From Ralstonia sp. TCR112 (GTDB lineage: Bacteria > Pseudomonadota > Gammaproteobacteria > Burkholderiales > Burkholderiaceae), in the NCBI RefSeq assembly GCF_007997035.1, contig NZ_VOSS01000090.1, positions 23,601 through 87,600 of the forward strand: a stretch of DNA of 64,000 bases, given 5' to 3'. Both the position numbers and the translations under genes were made by a program. The notes under the pieces were generated by a model, which did not search any database, had not been told where the DNA came from, and worked only from the letters and a program-made list of their open reading frames with translations. Of this stretch, positions 45,025 through 54,577 are shown one piece after another (the first letter of the stretch is position 1; each line of letters begins with the position of its first letter).

Positions 45025-45411
45025 TCAAGGGTGCGTTGCGGGAATGTTGGCTGGGCTGGCCGGTGGACGCTCGCGGCCCTGCGGGCTGCCGCCGGTGGAC
45101 CTGTCCTTGACCACGTTGCCATTCTTGTCCTGATGCGAAGTGGAACCGGTGCGCGGTACGTATTCGCCGGAAGGGTTGGCGCTGTCGTTGCGGGTGCGGG
45201 TGCGGTTGCGCGTGGCATCGCGGCCCGTGGGGTTGTCGGTGCGGCTCGTGGTACCGGTGGCGGTGGTGCTGTTTGCGTTGGCTGGGGGTGCGTTGTCGCT
45301 GCTGCCGGCCTGCCCGCCAGTCGCTTGTGCGAACACGGCGCTGCCGCCGAGTGAGACGAACATTGCTGCCGCCGCGCACAGCGCACGTGCCTGATGGGTG
45401 ATGCGATTCAT
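45025..45411 (-). CDS. Secreted low-complexity protein
   Basis: 128 residues. Signal peptide to about 29 (AAAMFVSLGGSAVFAQA), then a Thr/Asn/Arg/Ser-rich, probably disordered chain with TRNRTRTRND and a QDKNGNVVKD element. No known domain. AGAGG six bases before the ATG. It lies in the same direction as, and 43 bp upstream of, the zinc-finger protein gene. Confidence 0.65.
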   Translation of the reverse strand: MNRITHQARALCAAAAMFVSLGGSAVFAQATGGQAGSSDNAPPANANSTTATGTTSRTDNPTGRDATRNRTRTRNDSANPSGEYVPRTGSTSHQDKNGNVVKDRSTGGSPQGRERPPASPANIPATHP

Positions 45412-45472
45412 CGTCGTCCTCTCATGAAGTGTCTATGTCGGTTCCACCGACGCAACTCGCGCGCCTGTGCCG

Positions 45473-46099
45473 CTATTTGCCGGCAGCCAGCCGCCGCGCA
45501 TGTTTGAGCGCCGTGACGATGTCGAGATAGGCGCTCTCCCGCGCCGCTGGGTCGGGGGCGCGAAGTGCGTAGGACGGATGCCAGGTCGCCAGCACCGTAC
45601 GGCCGTCATGTCGCACGGGCTTGTTGAAGTGGTCTTGCAGGCGCGCGTGGGCATCGTCGAGCAAGGCCTTCAGCGCAGTCGCACCCAGCGCCACTACCAC
45701 CGCCGGCGCTTCCTGCTGCAGCTCCTGCTCGAGCCAGTACATGCAGGCCTGGACCTCGCGCTGCCCGGGCGTCTTGTGCAGGCGCCGCTTGCCGCGCAGC
45801 TCCCATTTGAAGTGCTTGACTGCGTTGGTGACGAACACGTCGTCCCGCGGGATGCCGGCGTCTTCGAGCGCGCGGTCGAGCAGCTTTCCTGCGGGGCCCA
45901 CAAATGGCTTGCCCGCAAGGTCCTCGCCGTCGCCGGGCTGTTCGCCGACGAGCATGATGCGCGCCCGCCGCTTGCCTTCACCGGGTACGGCTTGCGTGGC
46001 GTGCCGCCAGAGATCGCAGCGGCGACATGCGTCGAGTGACGCCGGCTGCTGGTGCGGGTCGGTCTCGTCGGGCTCGGGGGCGGGGGGCGGCGTCTTCAT
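45473..46099 (-). CDS. udgX: UdgX-type uracil-DNA glycosylase
   Basis: 208 residues of the family-4-like UDG fold. The active-site motif GEQPGDGED (residues 52-60), FVGPAGKLLD and the C-terminal WHPSYALR are present. The diagnostic UdgX loop KRRLHKTP (104-111) carries the His (H108) that in Mycobacterium UdgX bonds covalently to the uracil site. Cys25, Cys28 and Cys119 remain for an iron-sulfur cluster, and the fourth family-4 cysteine position is His in VKHFKW. It excises uracil and stays trapped on DNA. ATG 46099 is chosen over a longer frame with non-family residues; the ribosome site is weak. Confidence 0.88.
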   Translation of the reverse strand: MKTPPPAPEPDETDPHQQPASLDACRRCDLWRHATQAVPGEGKRRARIMLVGEQPGDGEDLAGKPFVGPAGKLLDRALEDAGIPRDDVFVTNAVKHFKWELRGKRRLHKTPGQREVQACMYWLEQELQQEAPAVVVALGATALKALLDDAHARLQDHFNKPVRHDGRTVLATWHPSYALRAPDPAARESAYLDIVTALKHARRLAAGK

Positions 46100-46218
46100 G
46101 GGCAGGGTTTCCGGCTGCGCAAGGTGCAGCAACCTCGATGCCACCCCGGCTGGAACGTTGGTTGCGTAGGTTGTCGGCCTGCCAGGACGTGTAGCGCAAT
46201 CTTCGCTGGAGCGGGCCC

Positions 46219-46794
46219 ATGCATGAGCCATTTGAGTTGTACCTGATGTACTTCCTGATCCCGCTGTGGGTGGCAGCCGGGGTGGCCGACTGGTGCTGCC
46301 ATCGCGTCACGCGCATTGAAAGAACCTCCGGCGCCAAGGAGTCGTTGCTGCACCTGCTGATGCTTGCCGAGATGGGCGTGCCCGTGCTGGCAGCGTTGTT
46401 CCTGCGGGTCAACGCGCTGGTGCTCGTGGTGATGGCCGTCGCCTATGTCGTGCACCAGGCCACCGCCATGTGGGACGTCAGCTACGCCACGGCCCATCGC
46501 ACCGTGAAGCCGTTCGAGCAGCACGTGCACAGCTTTCTGGAGATGATTCCGCTCATGGCGTTGTCGGTGCTTGCGCTGTTGCACTGGAACGAGGTACTCG
46601 GCTTGTTCGGTGTGGGACCTGCAATGCCCGACTTTTCCGTGCACTGGAAAGATCCGCCCCTGCCGTGGGGCTATGTCGCCACCGTCCTGTTGGTTTTCGT
46701 GGTGCTGGAGCTGCTGCCGTATGCGGAGGAGCTGGTGCGTTGCCTGCGGCAACGGCGCGCTCCACCTCTGGTTGCCGGGCAGCGGCGCGTTTAA
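46219..46794 (+). CDS. Integral membrane protein, unknown function
   Basis: 191 residues with about five membrane helices and conserved-looking histidines (DWCCHR, LLHLLM, YVVHQATAMWD, EQHVHSFLEMIP). These recall membrane diiron enzymes, though no full His-box set is present. It ends 11 bp before the decarboxylase gene, so the two are probably co-transcribed and may act together. Confidence 0.75.
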   Translation: MHEPFELYLMYFLIPLWVAAGVADWCCHRVTRIERTSGAKESLLHLLMLAEMGVPVLAALFLRVNALVLVVMAVAYVVHQATAMWDVSYATAHRTVKPFEQHVHSFLEMIPLMALSVLALLHWNEVLGLFGVGPAMPDFSVHWKDPPLPWGYVATVLLVFVVLELLPYAEELVRCLRQRRAPPLVAGQRRV

Positions 46795-46805
46795 GGAGAA
46801 AATTT

Positions 46806-48056
46806 TTGGAAGCTGCATCGAATGTTCCGTTGGACCGGCGCCGCCGGCTGGGCAACTGGTTGCCCGAAGGCGAGGCGCAGCTGGCGGCGTTTCGCACCGA
46901 GCTTGTCGCACAGGCATTGTCACGTCCGTCAAGGACGCCCTCGGTGGATGCCGTGCGGGCGCTCGCCAACCTGATCGATGGCGAGCCGGCACTGCGCATG
47001 CACCTCGCACGCGCAATCGACGAAGCAAGGGGCCACGGCTACGAGCTCGGCTACAAGGACAGCACAGAACTGCTGCTCACCATCGACCACATCGTCAAGT
47101 GCGCGCCGCGCTTCAGCGAGAAGACCCTGGTGATCTGCCCGCTCAACGCGCTCCTGGACTGGCCGATGTGCATGCCATCCGGCTACGCGCTGTTCCGCGA
47201 CAGGCGCTTCAACGACGCGCTCAAGGCGGTGCTCAATGGCTGGAGCGCGTTCCTCAGCGGCCCGCACTCGCGCGCCTATCTGAACACGCAAGAGCCGGAC
47301 GGCTGGTTCAGCCCCGAAGCGGCACGGCGCATCGGCATGGAGCAGTTTCTGTGCGATCCGTCGCAGCCGTACTGGGGCTTCACGTCGTGGAACGATTTCT
47401 TCACGCGCCGCTTCCGTGCCGGCATGCGGCCCGTCGCGGGAGAAGACGACAACAAGCTGATCGTCAGCGCTTGCGAGGCCGCGCCCTACAACATCAGTCA
47501 CGACACGCGGTATGAAGATGCGTTCTGGATCAAGGCGCAACCGTACTCGTTGCGCGACATCTTCGGACCGGAGAAGGCACAGTTGGCCGAGCGTTTTGCC
47601 GGTGGCTGTGCTTACCAGGCGTTCCTCAGCGCATACAACTACCACCGCTGGCACGCGCCCGTCTCCGGCACCATCGTCGATACCTACCATCTCGACGGCA
47701 CGTACTACTCGTGCGTGGAATCGGAGGGCGCCGACCCCGAAGGGCTCAACGACTCGCAAGGCTACAGCGCTGCCATGGCAGCACGCGCGATCATCACCAT
47801 CGCCTGCGATGATCCGGCCATGGGCACCGTGGGCTGCGTGTTCATCGGCATGGCCGAGGTGTCGTCATGCATGGTGGACGTGACGCCCGGCCAGCATGTT
47901 TGCAAAGGCGAGGAGCTTGGCTACTTCCAGTACGGCGGATCGACATACTGCCTGTTCTTCGAGCCCGGCGTGATCGATGCCTTCCTGGTCCAGTCGCCGC
48001 CGTCCGGCAACGCCGCGCCGGTGCACGTCAATGCGGCGTTGGCGCGCGCCCGATAG
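46806..48056 (+). CDS. Phosphatidylserine-decarboxylase-like enzyme (PsiD-type layout), TTG start
   Basis: 416 residues. An N-terminal region (about 15-150: LGYKDSTELLLTIDHIVKC, ICPLNALLDWPM) resembles the PSDC domain found in PsiD-type decarboxylases. The C-terminal PSD domain (about 190-405) has SWNDFFTRRF, YHRWHAPVSGTI and the self-cleavage site YGGSTY (about 374), where Ser becomes the pyruvoyl cofactor. It decarboxylates phosphatidylserine or, as in PsiD, a free amino acid; no membrane anchor is seen, which favours a soluble substrate. The only good start is TTG 46806, with AAGGAG just upstream. Confidence 0.83.
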   Translation: MEAASNVPLDRRRRLGNWLPEGEAQLAAFRTELVAQALSRPSRTPSVDAVRALANLIDGEPALRMHLARAIDEARGHGYELGYKDSTELLLTIDHIVKCAPRFSEKTLVICPLNALLDWPMCMPSGYALFRDRRFNDALKAVLNGWSAFLSGPHSRAYLNTQEPDGWFSPEAARRIGMEQFLCDPSQPYWGFTSWNDFFTRRFRAGMRPVAGEDDNKLIVSACEAAPYNISHDTRYEDAFWIKAQPYSLRDIFGPEKAQLAERFAGGCAYQAFLSAYNYHRWHAPVSGTIVDTYHLDGTYYSCVESEGADPEGLNDSQGYSAAMAARAIITIACDDPAMGTVGCVFIGMAEVSSCMVDVTPGQHVCKGEELGYFQYGGSTYCLFFEPGVIDAFLVQSPPSGNAAPVHVNAALARAR

Positions 48057-48065
48057 CGGATCGAA

Positions 48066-51000
48066 TCAGGCGTCGACCTCGGCCAATGCCTTGAGCCCCA
48101 CCGACAGCATCGCCAGGTCAGGCGAGCCGGCAGCCACCTGGTCGGCGATGACGCGGTTGTAGCGCGCCAGCGCTTCCTGCCGTGTCGTGCGCCATCCGTC
48201 GATGAGCGCCTCCGCGCTGGTGCCAGGTGCCGCGTCTTGCAACACCGATTGCGTGAGCCGCCGCCGCAGTTGCCCCAGTTCTTCGAGCAACGTCGCACGC
48301 GCCAGCATCTGCCAATGCGTTTGCGTCGGCAGGCCAATGATGCCGCCTTGCAGCCATCCGTAACCGAGCGGCTGGTCGAGCGCAAAGTACACGCGGGCAG
48401 CGAGCCGCGTATCGCAGTTGCCTGCCGCTGCCACCTCGGCAATGTCGAGCAACGACACGCGTGCTGGCACGCCGGTTGCCACGCGCGCCAGCGTTTCGGG
48501 CACACCCGCTTCGGTGTAGACCTGCCGCTGCTGCGCGGCCGCCAGCGCAGATTCCTCCGTTTGCAGCGCGTCGATTTCGGGCGCAAGCGCGTCCACCGCA
48601 GCCCGGAAGCGTTCGACTGCAGCCGGTACGTCCGACACGCGCCGCCGCAGGAACCACAGCGTGGCCCGCTCGTGCAGTTGCGCGAGCGAGGTGAACAGCG
48701 CAGTTTGCGTTTCGTGCGGCACCTGCGCATCGAGGGCGTCGACTTCCTGCCACAGCGCATCGAGCCGGTAGACAGCGCGCGCTACGAGGCTGGCCCACAC
48801 CACGGCAAGCGGTTCTGCGCCGGTCTCTTCGGCCATGCGGTGCACGAACGTCACGCCGGCGCGGTTGACGAGCGCGTTGGCGTGCATCGTCGCCAGGATC
48901 TCGCGACGCAGCGTGTGCCGAGGGATCGACGTAGCGCAGCGCGAGTGCAGCGGTCGTGGAAAGTAATCCGGCAGGCCATCGGCCACGAACGGCTGATCGG
49001 GCAGGTCGCTGCCCAGCAGCACGTCGTACAGCCACATCTTGCTGTAGGCCATCAGCACCGCGCGTTCGGGCGTGGTCAGGCCGCCGCCGCTGGCCCGGCG
49101 GGCATCGATCTCTTCATCGGCGGGCAGGAACTCGATCGCGCGGTTCAGCCGGCCGCTGCGCTCCAGATGCCGCATCAGCCGTGCTTCCGGGTCGAGCCAC
49201 AACGCCGTGCGCGTGCGCGCAAGTGACAGCGCCTGCGTCTGGAAGTAGTTGTCGCGCAGCACCAGTTCGCCCACCTCGTCGGTCATCTCGGCCAGCAGCG
49301 TATTGCGCTGCTTGAGCGTCATCTCGCCGTCGGCCACCACCAGGCCCAGCAGGATCTTGATGTTGACCTCGTGATCGGAGCAATCCACTCCGGCGGAGTT
49401 GTCGATGGCGTCGGTATTGATGCGCCCGCCATGCTGCGCGTATTCGATGCGGCCGAGTTGTGTGCAGCCGAGGTTGCCGCCCTCGGCCACGACCTTGCAG
49501 CGCAGTTCGGCGCCGTTCACGCGCAGGCCATCGTTGGCGCGGTCGCCCACCTGCGCATGCGTTTCGGTGCTGGCCTTGATGTACGTGCCGATGCCGCCGT
49601 TGTAGAGCAGATCGGCGGGTGCCTTGAGGATGGCGTGCAGCAGGTCGTTGGGCGCCATCTCGGTCGCCGTTACGTCCAGCATGGCGCGCACCTCGGGCGT
49701 GAGGGGGATCGACTTGACCGTGCGTGGGAAGATGCCGCCGCCGGGGCTGATCAGCGCGCGGTCGTAATCGGCCCAGCTCGAGCGCGGCAGGTTGAAGAGG
49801 CGCTCGCGCTCGGCAAAGCTTGTGGCCGCGTCGGGCGACGGATCGAGAAAGATGTGGCGATGATCGAACGCCGCCAGCAGGCGGATATGGCGCGAGAGCA
49901 GCATGCCGTTGCCGAACACATCGCCTGACATGTCGCCCACGCCCACGACGGTGAAGTCCTGCGTCTGCGTATCGACGCCCATCTCGCTGAAGTGCCGCTT
50001 GACCGATTCCCATGCGCCGCGCGCGGTGATGGCCATCTTCTTGTGGTCGTAGCCCACCGAGCCGCCCGAGGCGAATGCATCGCCCAGCCAGAAGCCGTAT
50101 TCGGCCGAGATGGCGTTGGCGTAATCGGAGAACGTTGCTGTGCCCTTGTCGGCGGCGACGACGAGGTAAGGGTCGTCTTCGTCGTAGCGCACGACATCGG
50201 GCGGCGGCACGACGCGGCCGTCGACGTAGTTGTCGGTCAGGTCGAGCAGCCCGCGCAGGAAGGTCTGGTAGCACGCCACGCCCTCTGCCAGATAGGCATC
50301 GCGGTCGCTGGCCGGTGGCGGCTGCTTGACGACAAAGCCGCCCTTCGAGCCCACCGGCACGATGACCGTGTTCTTGACCATCTGCGCCTTCACCAGCCCC
50401 AGCACCTCGGTGCGGAAATCCTCACGACGGTCAGACCAGCGCAGGCCGCCGCGCGCGACCTTGCCGCCGCGCAGGTGCACGCCTTCCACGCGCGGCGAAT
50501 ACACCCAGATCTCGAACATCGGCTTGGGCTCGGGCAGGCCCGGCACGCGCGATGGGTCGAACTTGAACGAGAGATACGGCTTGGGCTGGTGCCCCTGTCC
50601 CGCGTCCGGCAGCGTCTGGAAGTAGTTCGTGCGCAGCGTGGCCTCCAGCACGCCCAGGAACTGCCGCAGGATGCGGTCTTCATCCAGATTGGGTACGTCT
50701 TCGAGCGCCTCGTCGATCTGCTTGCGCAGCGTTTCCGCCGCACGCGAACGCTCGGCCTCGGCAAGCGCGGGGTCGAATCGCACCAGGAACAGCCGCACCA
50801 GCGCACGCGCAATCGACGGATTGCCGTTCAGTGCACTCTCCATATACGCGTTGCTGAAGGTCGAACCGATCTGGCGGATGTAGCGTCCATATGCACGGAG
50901 GATGCGCACCTCGCGCCAGGTCAGGCCGGCCTGCAGCACGAGGCGGTTGAGATCGTCATTCTCCAGTTCGCCAGTCCAGATGCGCGCGAAGGCGTCTTCA

Positions 51001-52991
51001 AAGCGTGCGCGGGCTTCGTCGAGATCGACTTCGCTGCCGTCGATGGTCTCCATGCCGAAGTCGTGCATCCAGATCGGGGCGGCGTCGGCGGGTTCGATGC
51101 AGTAGGGGCGCTCCTCGTTCACGCGCACGCCGAGGTGCTCGAGCATCGGCAGGCTGTGCGACAGCGAGGTCGGCTGGCCGGCGCGGTAGATCTTGAAGCG
51201 CAGCGCACCGGGCGGCGCTTCGAGGGGCCGGTAGAGCTGCATGGCCAGCACGTTGTCCGCGGCGTTGGCGCCGAGCAGCGGCTCCATCAGTTCGATGTCG
51301 CGCACGGCAAGGCGGGCGGCGTAGTCTTCGCGAAAGCCAGCGGGAAACGCGCCCGCATAGCGGCGCAGCAGGCGGTTGCCGCGCTCTTCGCCGCCGCGTT
51401 CGAGCAGCGCGTCGGCCAGGTCGTCCTGCCAGCGCCGCGCTGCCTGCACGATGCGGTCTTCCAGCTCAGCCACGTCAACGTCGGGCACGTTGCCCGGCTG
51501 CGTGCGCACCGTGATGTGGATGCGTGCCAGCATCGACTCCGACAACTGCGGCGTGAACTCCACGGCGGTGCCGTGATACGCGGCCTGCAGCAGGCTCTGG
51601 ATACGCACGCGCAGGTCGGTGTTGAACTTCTCGCGCGGCACGAACACGAGGCACGACACAAAGCGGTCAAACGGATCACGACGCACGAACAGGCGCGTGC
51701 GTTGCCGCTCCTGCAACCGCAGGATGCCCAGGGCGATGTCGTGCAGCGCTTCGGCGTCCATCTGGAACAGCTCGTCGCGCGGGTATTGCTCCAGGATCGT
51801 GACCAGCGTTTTGGCCAGGTGCCCGTCGGGAAGAAAGCCCGTGCGCCGGATGACGTCGGCCACCTTGCGACGCACGAGGGGAATGTCTTCGGCCGGCACC
51901 ATGTAGACGTTCGACGTGTACATCCCCAGGAAGCGCCGTTGCCCGCAGACACGGCCGTCGGCGTCGAACAGTTTGATGCCGACGTAGTCGAGATACCCGG
52001 GGCGGTGCACGGTCGCCCGCGAATTGGCCTTGGTGAGGAAGATGGGCTCCGGTGCGTCGATGAACTTCGCAGCGCCCGGTGCGAGGCGCGTCGTGTCCGG
52101 CGTGGAGGTGTCGCGCAGCGCTTCGCGCAGCACGCCCAGGCCCGTGCCGGGTATGCCGCGCAGGTAATGGCCATCGTCTTGCGTGATCAGTTCGTAATCA
52201 CGGTAGCCAAGGAAGGTGAAATGACGCTCGAGCATCCAGCTGAGGAAGGCCTGCGTTTCGGCGATCTCGGTGCGTTCTACCTCTCCGGTGGAGGGCTGTG
52301 CGGCGCGTACGGCAAGGGCGTCGATGGCCGCCTGGGCGGCGGCCTGCATGGGCTTCCAGTCTTCCACTGCGGCACGCACGTCGCCCAGCACACGCATCAG
52401 GCCGTCGTGCAACGCCTGCAGGCGGTCGGGTTCGGAGAACCGATCGACCTCGATGTGGATGGTCGACTCGAAGCGCGCCACGCCGCGGGTTGCCCTGTCT
52501 GCATCGGCGGGCGTGTCCGGCATGTCGCCCGCGAGTGCCGCCGGGCGCTGTACGCCGCCGCCGGCCGAAACCGCCACGCGCATGCCGGCGCCATCGCGCT
52601 GTACGCGGTAGACCGGGTGGAAGGCGGAATGCAGCGCCAGCCCTTGCCGGTTGATCTCCATGGTCACGGAGTCAAACAGGAACGGCATGTCGTCGTTGAC
52701 GATCTCGACGACCGTATGGGCGCAGTACCAGCCGTGCTGTTCGAGGCTCGGGTTGTAGACGCGAACGCGCGGTTGTCCCGACACGAATTTCTGGCCCAGC
52801 TGCCAGTGCGCCATCGCCGCGCCGTAGAGATCGGCCACGCTGCGCGAGATCACGTCTTCGGGGTCTGCCAGACCGTAGTAATGCCGCAGGAACGGCTCGA
52901 ACAGGTCGGCAATATCGGGCGCACGTTCGCGCGCCAGGGCCACTGCATCCGCCATGTGCTGGCGGACCTTGTCTTCGTGCTGAGCAGACAT
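48066..52991 (-). CDS. gdhB: NAD-dependent glutamate dehydrogenase, large (180-kDa) type
   Basis: 1,641 residues, the usual size of this class (EC 1.4.1.2), which deaminates glutamate to 2-oxoglutarate. The N-terminal half contains ACT-like regulatory domains. The catalytic core near the middle reads RREDFRTEVLGLVKAQ and NTVIVPVGSKGGFVVKQP (substrate-binding Lys), with GVGDMSGDVFGNGML in the NAD domain. Start ATG 52991 has GGGAG seven bases upstream. It is convergent with the decarboxylase gene, nine bases apart. The enzyme lets amino acids feed carbon metabolism, consistent with the amide and threonine catabolic genes in the window. Confidence 0.96.
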   Translation of the reverse strand: MSAQHEDKVRQHMADAVALARERAPDIADLFEPFLRHYYGLADPEDVISRSVADLYGAAMAHWQLGQKFVSGQPRVRVYNPSLEQHGWYCAHTVVEIVNDDMPFLFDSVTMEINRQGLALHSAFHPVYRVQRDGAGMRVAVSAGGGVQRPAALAGDMPDTPADADRATRGVARFESTIHIEVDRFSEPDRLQALHDGLMRVLGDVRAAVEDWKPMQAAAQAAIDALAVRAAQPSTGEVERTEIAETQAFLSWMLERHFTFLGYRDYELITQDDGHYLRGIPGTGLGVLREALRDTSTPDTTRLAPGAAKFIDAPEPIFLTKANSRATVHRPGYLDYVGIKLFDADGRVCGQRRFLGMYTSNVYMVPAEDIPLVRRKVADVIRRTGFLPDGHLAKTLVTILEQYPRDELFQMDAEALHDIALGILRLQERQRTRLFVRRDPFDRFVSCLVFVPREKFNTDLRVRIQSLLQAAYHGTAVEFTPQLSESMLARIHITVRTQPGNVPDVDVAELEDRIVQAARRWQDDLADALLERGGEERGNRLLRRYAGAFPAGFREDYAARLAVRDIELMEPLLGANAADNVLAMQLYRPLEAPPGALRFKIYRAGQPTSLSHSLPMLEHLGVRVNEERPYCIEPADAAPIWMHDFGMETIDGSEVDLDEARARFEDAFARIWTGELENDDLNRLVLQAGLTWREVRILRAYGRYIRQIGSTFSNAYMESALNGNPSIARALVRLFLVRFDPALAEAERSRAAETLRKQIDEALEDVPNLDEDRILRQFLGVLEATLRTNYFQTLPDAGQGHQPKPYLSFKFDPSRVPGLPEPKPMFEIWVYSPRVEGVHLRGGKVARGGLRWSDRREDFRTEVLGLVKAQMVKNTVIVPVGSKGGFVVKQPPPASDRDAYLAEGVACYQTFLRGLLDLTDNYVDGRVVPPPDVVRYDEDDPYLVVAADKGTATFSDYANAISAEYGFWLGDAFASGGSVGYDHKKMAITARGAWESVKRHFSEMGVDTQTQDFTVVGVGDMSGDVFGNGMLLSRHIRLLAAFDHRHIFLDPSPDAATSFAERERLFNLPRSSWADYDRALISPGGGIFPRTVKSIPLTPEVRAMLDVTATEMAPNDLLHAILKAPADLLYNGGIGTYIKASTETHAQVGDRANDGLRVNGAELRCKVVAEGGNLGCTQLGRIEYAQHGGRINTDAIDNSAGVDCSDHEVNIKILLGLVVADGEMTLKQRNTLLAEMTDEVGELVLRDNYFQTQALSLARTRTALWLDPEARLMRHLERSGRLNRAIEFLPADEEIDARRASGGGLTTPERAVLMAYSKMWLYDVLLGSDLPDQPFVADGLPDYFPRPLHSRCATSIPRHTLRREILATMHANALVNRAGVTFVHRMAEETGAEPLAVVWASLVARAVYRLDALWQEVDALDAQVPHETQTALFTSLAQLHERATLWFLRRRVSDVPAAVERFRAAVDALAPEIDALQTEESALAAAQQRQVYTEAGVPETLARVATGVPARVSLLDIAEVAAAGNCDTRLAARVYFALDQPLGYGWLQGGIIGLPTQTHWQMLARATLLEELGQLRRRLTQSVLQDAAPGTSAEALIDGWRTTRQEALARYNRVIADQVAAGSPDLAMLSVGLKALAEVDA

Positions 52992-53146
52992 GAGGCGGCT
53001 CCCGATGAAGGGCTGCCTCATGCTACGCCGCGTGCCCATGGCTGGCAATCAGGGCGCCCGGCTTCGCTGATGCCGCTGTGTGCAGTGCAGCGAGAGCGCG
53101 GGCGGTTCACGCGCTGCTTTGTGCAGCGCGCGTCAGCGATGTGTCA

Positions 53147-53476
53147 TCAAGCCTTCACGACGTTGATGCGCAGTGCCGGCTCGCCCGCCGCGATGGCCAG
53201 CAGGCGGTCGACATTCGGGTGGGCGCCGGGGCGGTTGCGCGCGTCGATGGTGTGCTCGGCAAACACGGCCAGGCCGTGCTCGGCCGCCTTGGCGTCGAGC
53301 TGGCCGAACGTCTGCTGCAGGTAGTGGTACACCGCCACCGAACCCTGCTTGCCGGGCTTGTTTTCGATGTCGGCCACCACGGTGCCCTGGCCGTCGACCA
53401 GATCGATGCGCTCGATGCCGTCAATGCCGGGCAGTTGGGCGAGGTTGTCCTTGAATACGCTGGTCGGTTGAATCAC
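53147..53476 (-). CDS. DUF2322-like small protein
   Basis: 109 residues, no signal or membrane segment (FKDNLAQLPGIDGIERIDLVDGQG, ENKPGKQGSVAVYHYL, HPNVDRLLAI). The pattern fits what I recall of DUF2322, a small cytosolic family without known function. It lies 155 bp before the glutamate dehydrogenase gene on the same strand. Confidence 0.75.
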   Translation of the reverse strand: MIQPTSVFKDNLAQLPGIDGIERIDLVDGQGTVVADIENKPGKQGSVAVYHYLQQTFGQLDAKAAEHGLAVFAEHTIDARNRPGAHPNVDRLLAIAAGEPALRINVVKA

Positions 53477-53553
53477 TGCGGTTGCTCCGTTGGTTGATCA
53501 GGCGGGCCGTATGTTAACGGCTCCGGCCCGACCCGCGCGAGCTTGCCTGTGCT

Positions 53554-53949
53554 TCAACGCTTGGCGCCGGCCTTGTTCACGGCGATGGCCGCCTGGATGA
53601 GCGCCTTCAACGCTTTTTCGTTGACCTTGTCGCCCTCGCGGAAATCGATGGCGCGGCGCGTGTTGCCGTCCAGGCTCGAATTGAACAGGCCCGCAGGGTC
53701 AGGCACGGACGCGCCCTTGGCAAACGTCATCTTCACCGTCTGCTTGTACGCCTCGCCGGTGCAGATCAGGCCATGGTGCGACCACACGGGCACGCTCCAT
53801 TTCCATTCCTCCACCACGTCGGGATCGGCCGCGCGGATGACGGCGCGCAGACGGGCGAGCATGTCGCCGCGCCAGTCGTCCAGCTCTGCAATACGTGCGT
53901 CGATCAGCTCGGACGCGGGTGCGGCGGTGTCCGGCGTGCTCTTCTTCAT
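53554..53949 (-). CDS. DUF1801-domain protein
   Basis: 131 residues. The DUF1801/YdhG-type core shows VEEWKWSVPVWSHHGLICTGEAYKQTVKMTF and SSLDGNTRRAIDFREGDKV. Cytosolic, function unknown; the family is linked to small-ligand or iron-chaperone-like folds. It ends 77 bp before the DUF2322-like gene on the same strand. Confidence 0.82.
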   Translation of the reverse strand: MKKSTPDTAAPASELIDARIAELDDWRGDMLARLRAVIRAADPDVVEEWKWSVPVWSHHGLICTGEAYKQTVKMTFAKGASVPDPAGLFNSSLDGNTRRAIDFREGDKVNEKALKALIQAAIAVNKAGAKR

Positions 53950-54232
53950 GGGTGTCTGCCTCCAGGTGGACCAAGCAGATCATACTGGCAGGAACACGGG
54001 CCGGTAGCCACTCGACGCCCGGTGCATGAGATTCAGGCCCCGGCTTTAGACGAGAAAACGTAGGAATGCCTCTTTGTCGGGCAGAGGGAAATGAAACGCC
54101 AATCAAGCGCGGCAAAAATGAGCCGGCGCAGCCGGGTGCGCCATGATGAACCCGGCGCGAGCGGGCATGGCGCCCGTGCGATTTTGGAGCCAAACTTGCT
54201 TGCCTGAAGCTGGTTTGGCCGAGGGAGCCATC

Positions 54233-54565
54233 ATGCAAGAGCTCGCCTTTCGCACCCTGCTGTACCGCTACTTCTTCTTCGGCTGGCTGTTCAAGGATGC
54301 CAGCCGCGGCAACCTGTTCGAACGGTCGGCGGCCTGGCGTTTCAACCAGGCGCACGCGCACTGGCTGCTGGCGTATATGCGACGCTGGTTGTGGTGCGGG
54401 TTGCTTTGCTACGCGCTGGGCGGTGTGCTGGAGCTGGGCCTCAACACGCCGGGGTTGTCGGTGCTGTTCTATGTGCCCAGCGCGTTGAGCGTGCCGGTCA
54501 ACGTCGTCATCGGCGTGCTGTGGATTGGCCTGAAGGCGCTGCCCGGGCCGCTGCGCGAGCGCTAG
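54233..54565 (+). CDS. Small membrane protein, unknown function
   Basis: 110 residues with two hydrophobic segments (LWCGLLCYALGGVLELGL and VLFYVPSALSVPVNVVIGVLWIGL) after an aromatic, basic N-terminus (LLYRYFFFGWLFKD). GGGAG five bases before the ATG. Family not recognised. Confidence 0.65.
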   Translation: MQELAFRTLLYRYFFFGWLFKDASRGNLFERSAAWRFNQAHAHWLLAYMRRWLWCGLLCYALGGVLELGLNTPGLSVLFYVPSALSVPVNVVIGVLWIGLKALPGPLRER

Positions 54566-54577
54566 GCAGGTGCGCGG

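Noticed and set aside
49992..53324. A 1,110-codon open frame antisense to the glutamate dehydrogenase gene
   Set aside because: It mirrors a highly conserved gene; long antisense frames are a by-product of GC-rich codon use. No family likeness or ribosome site.
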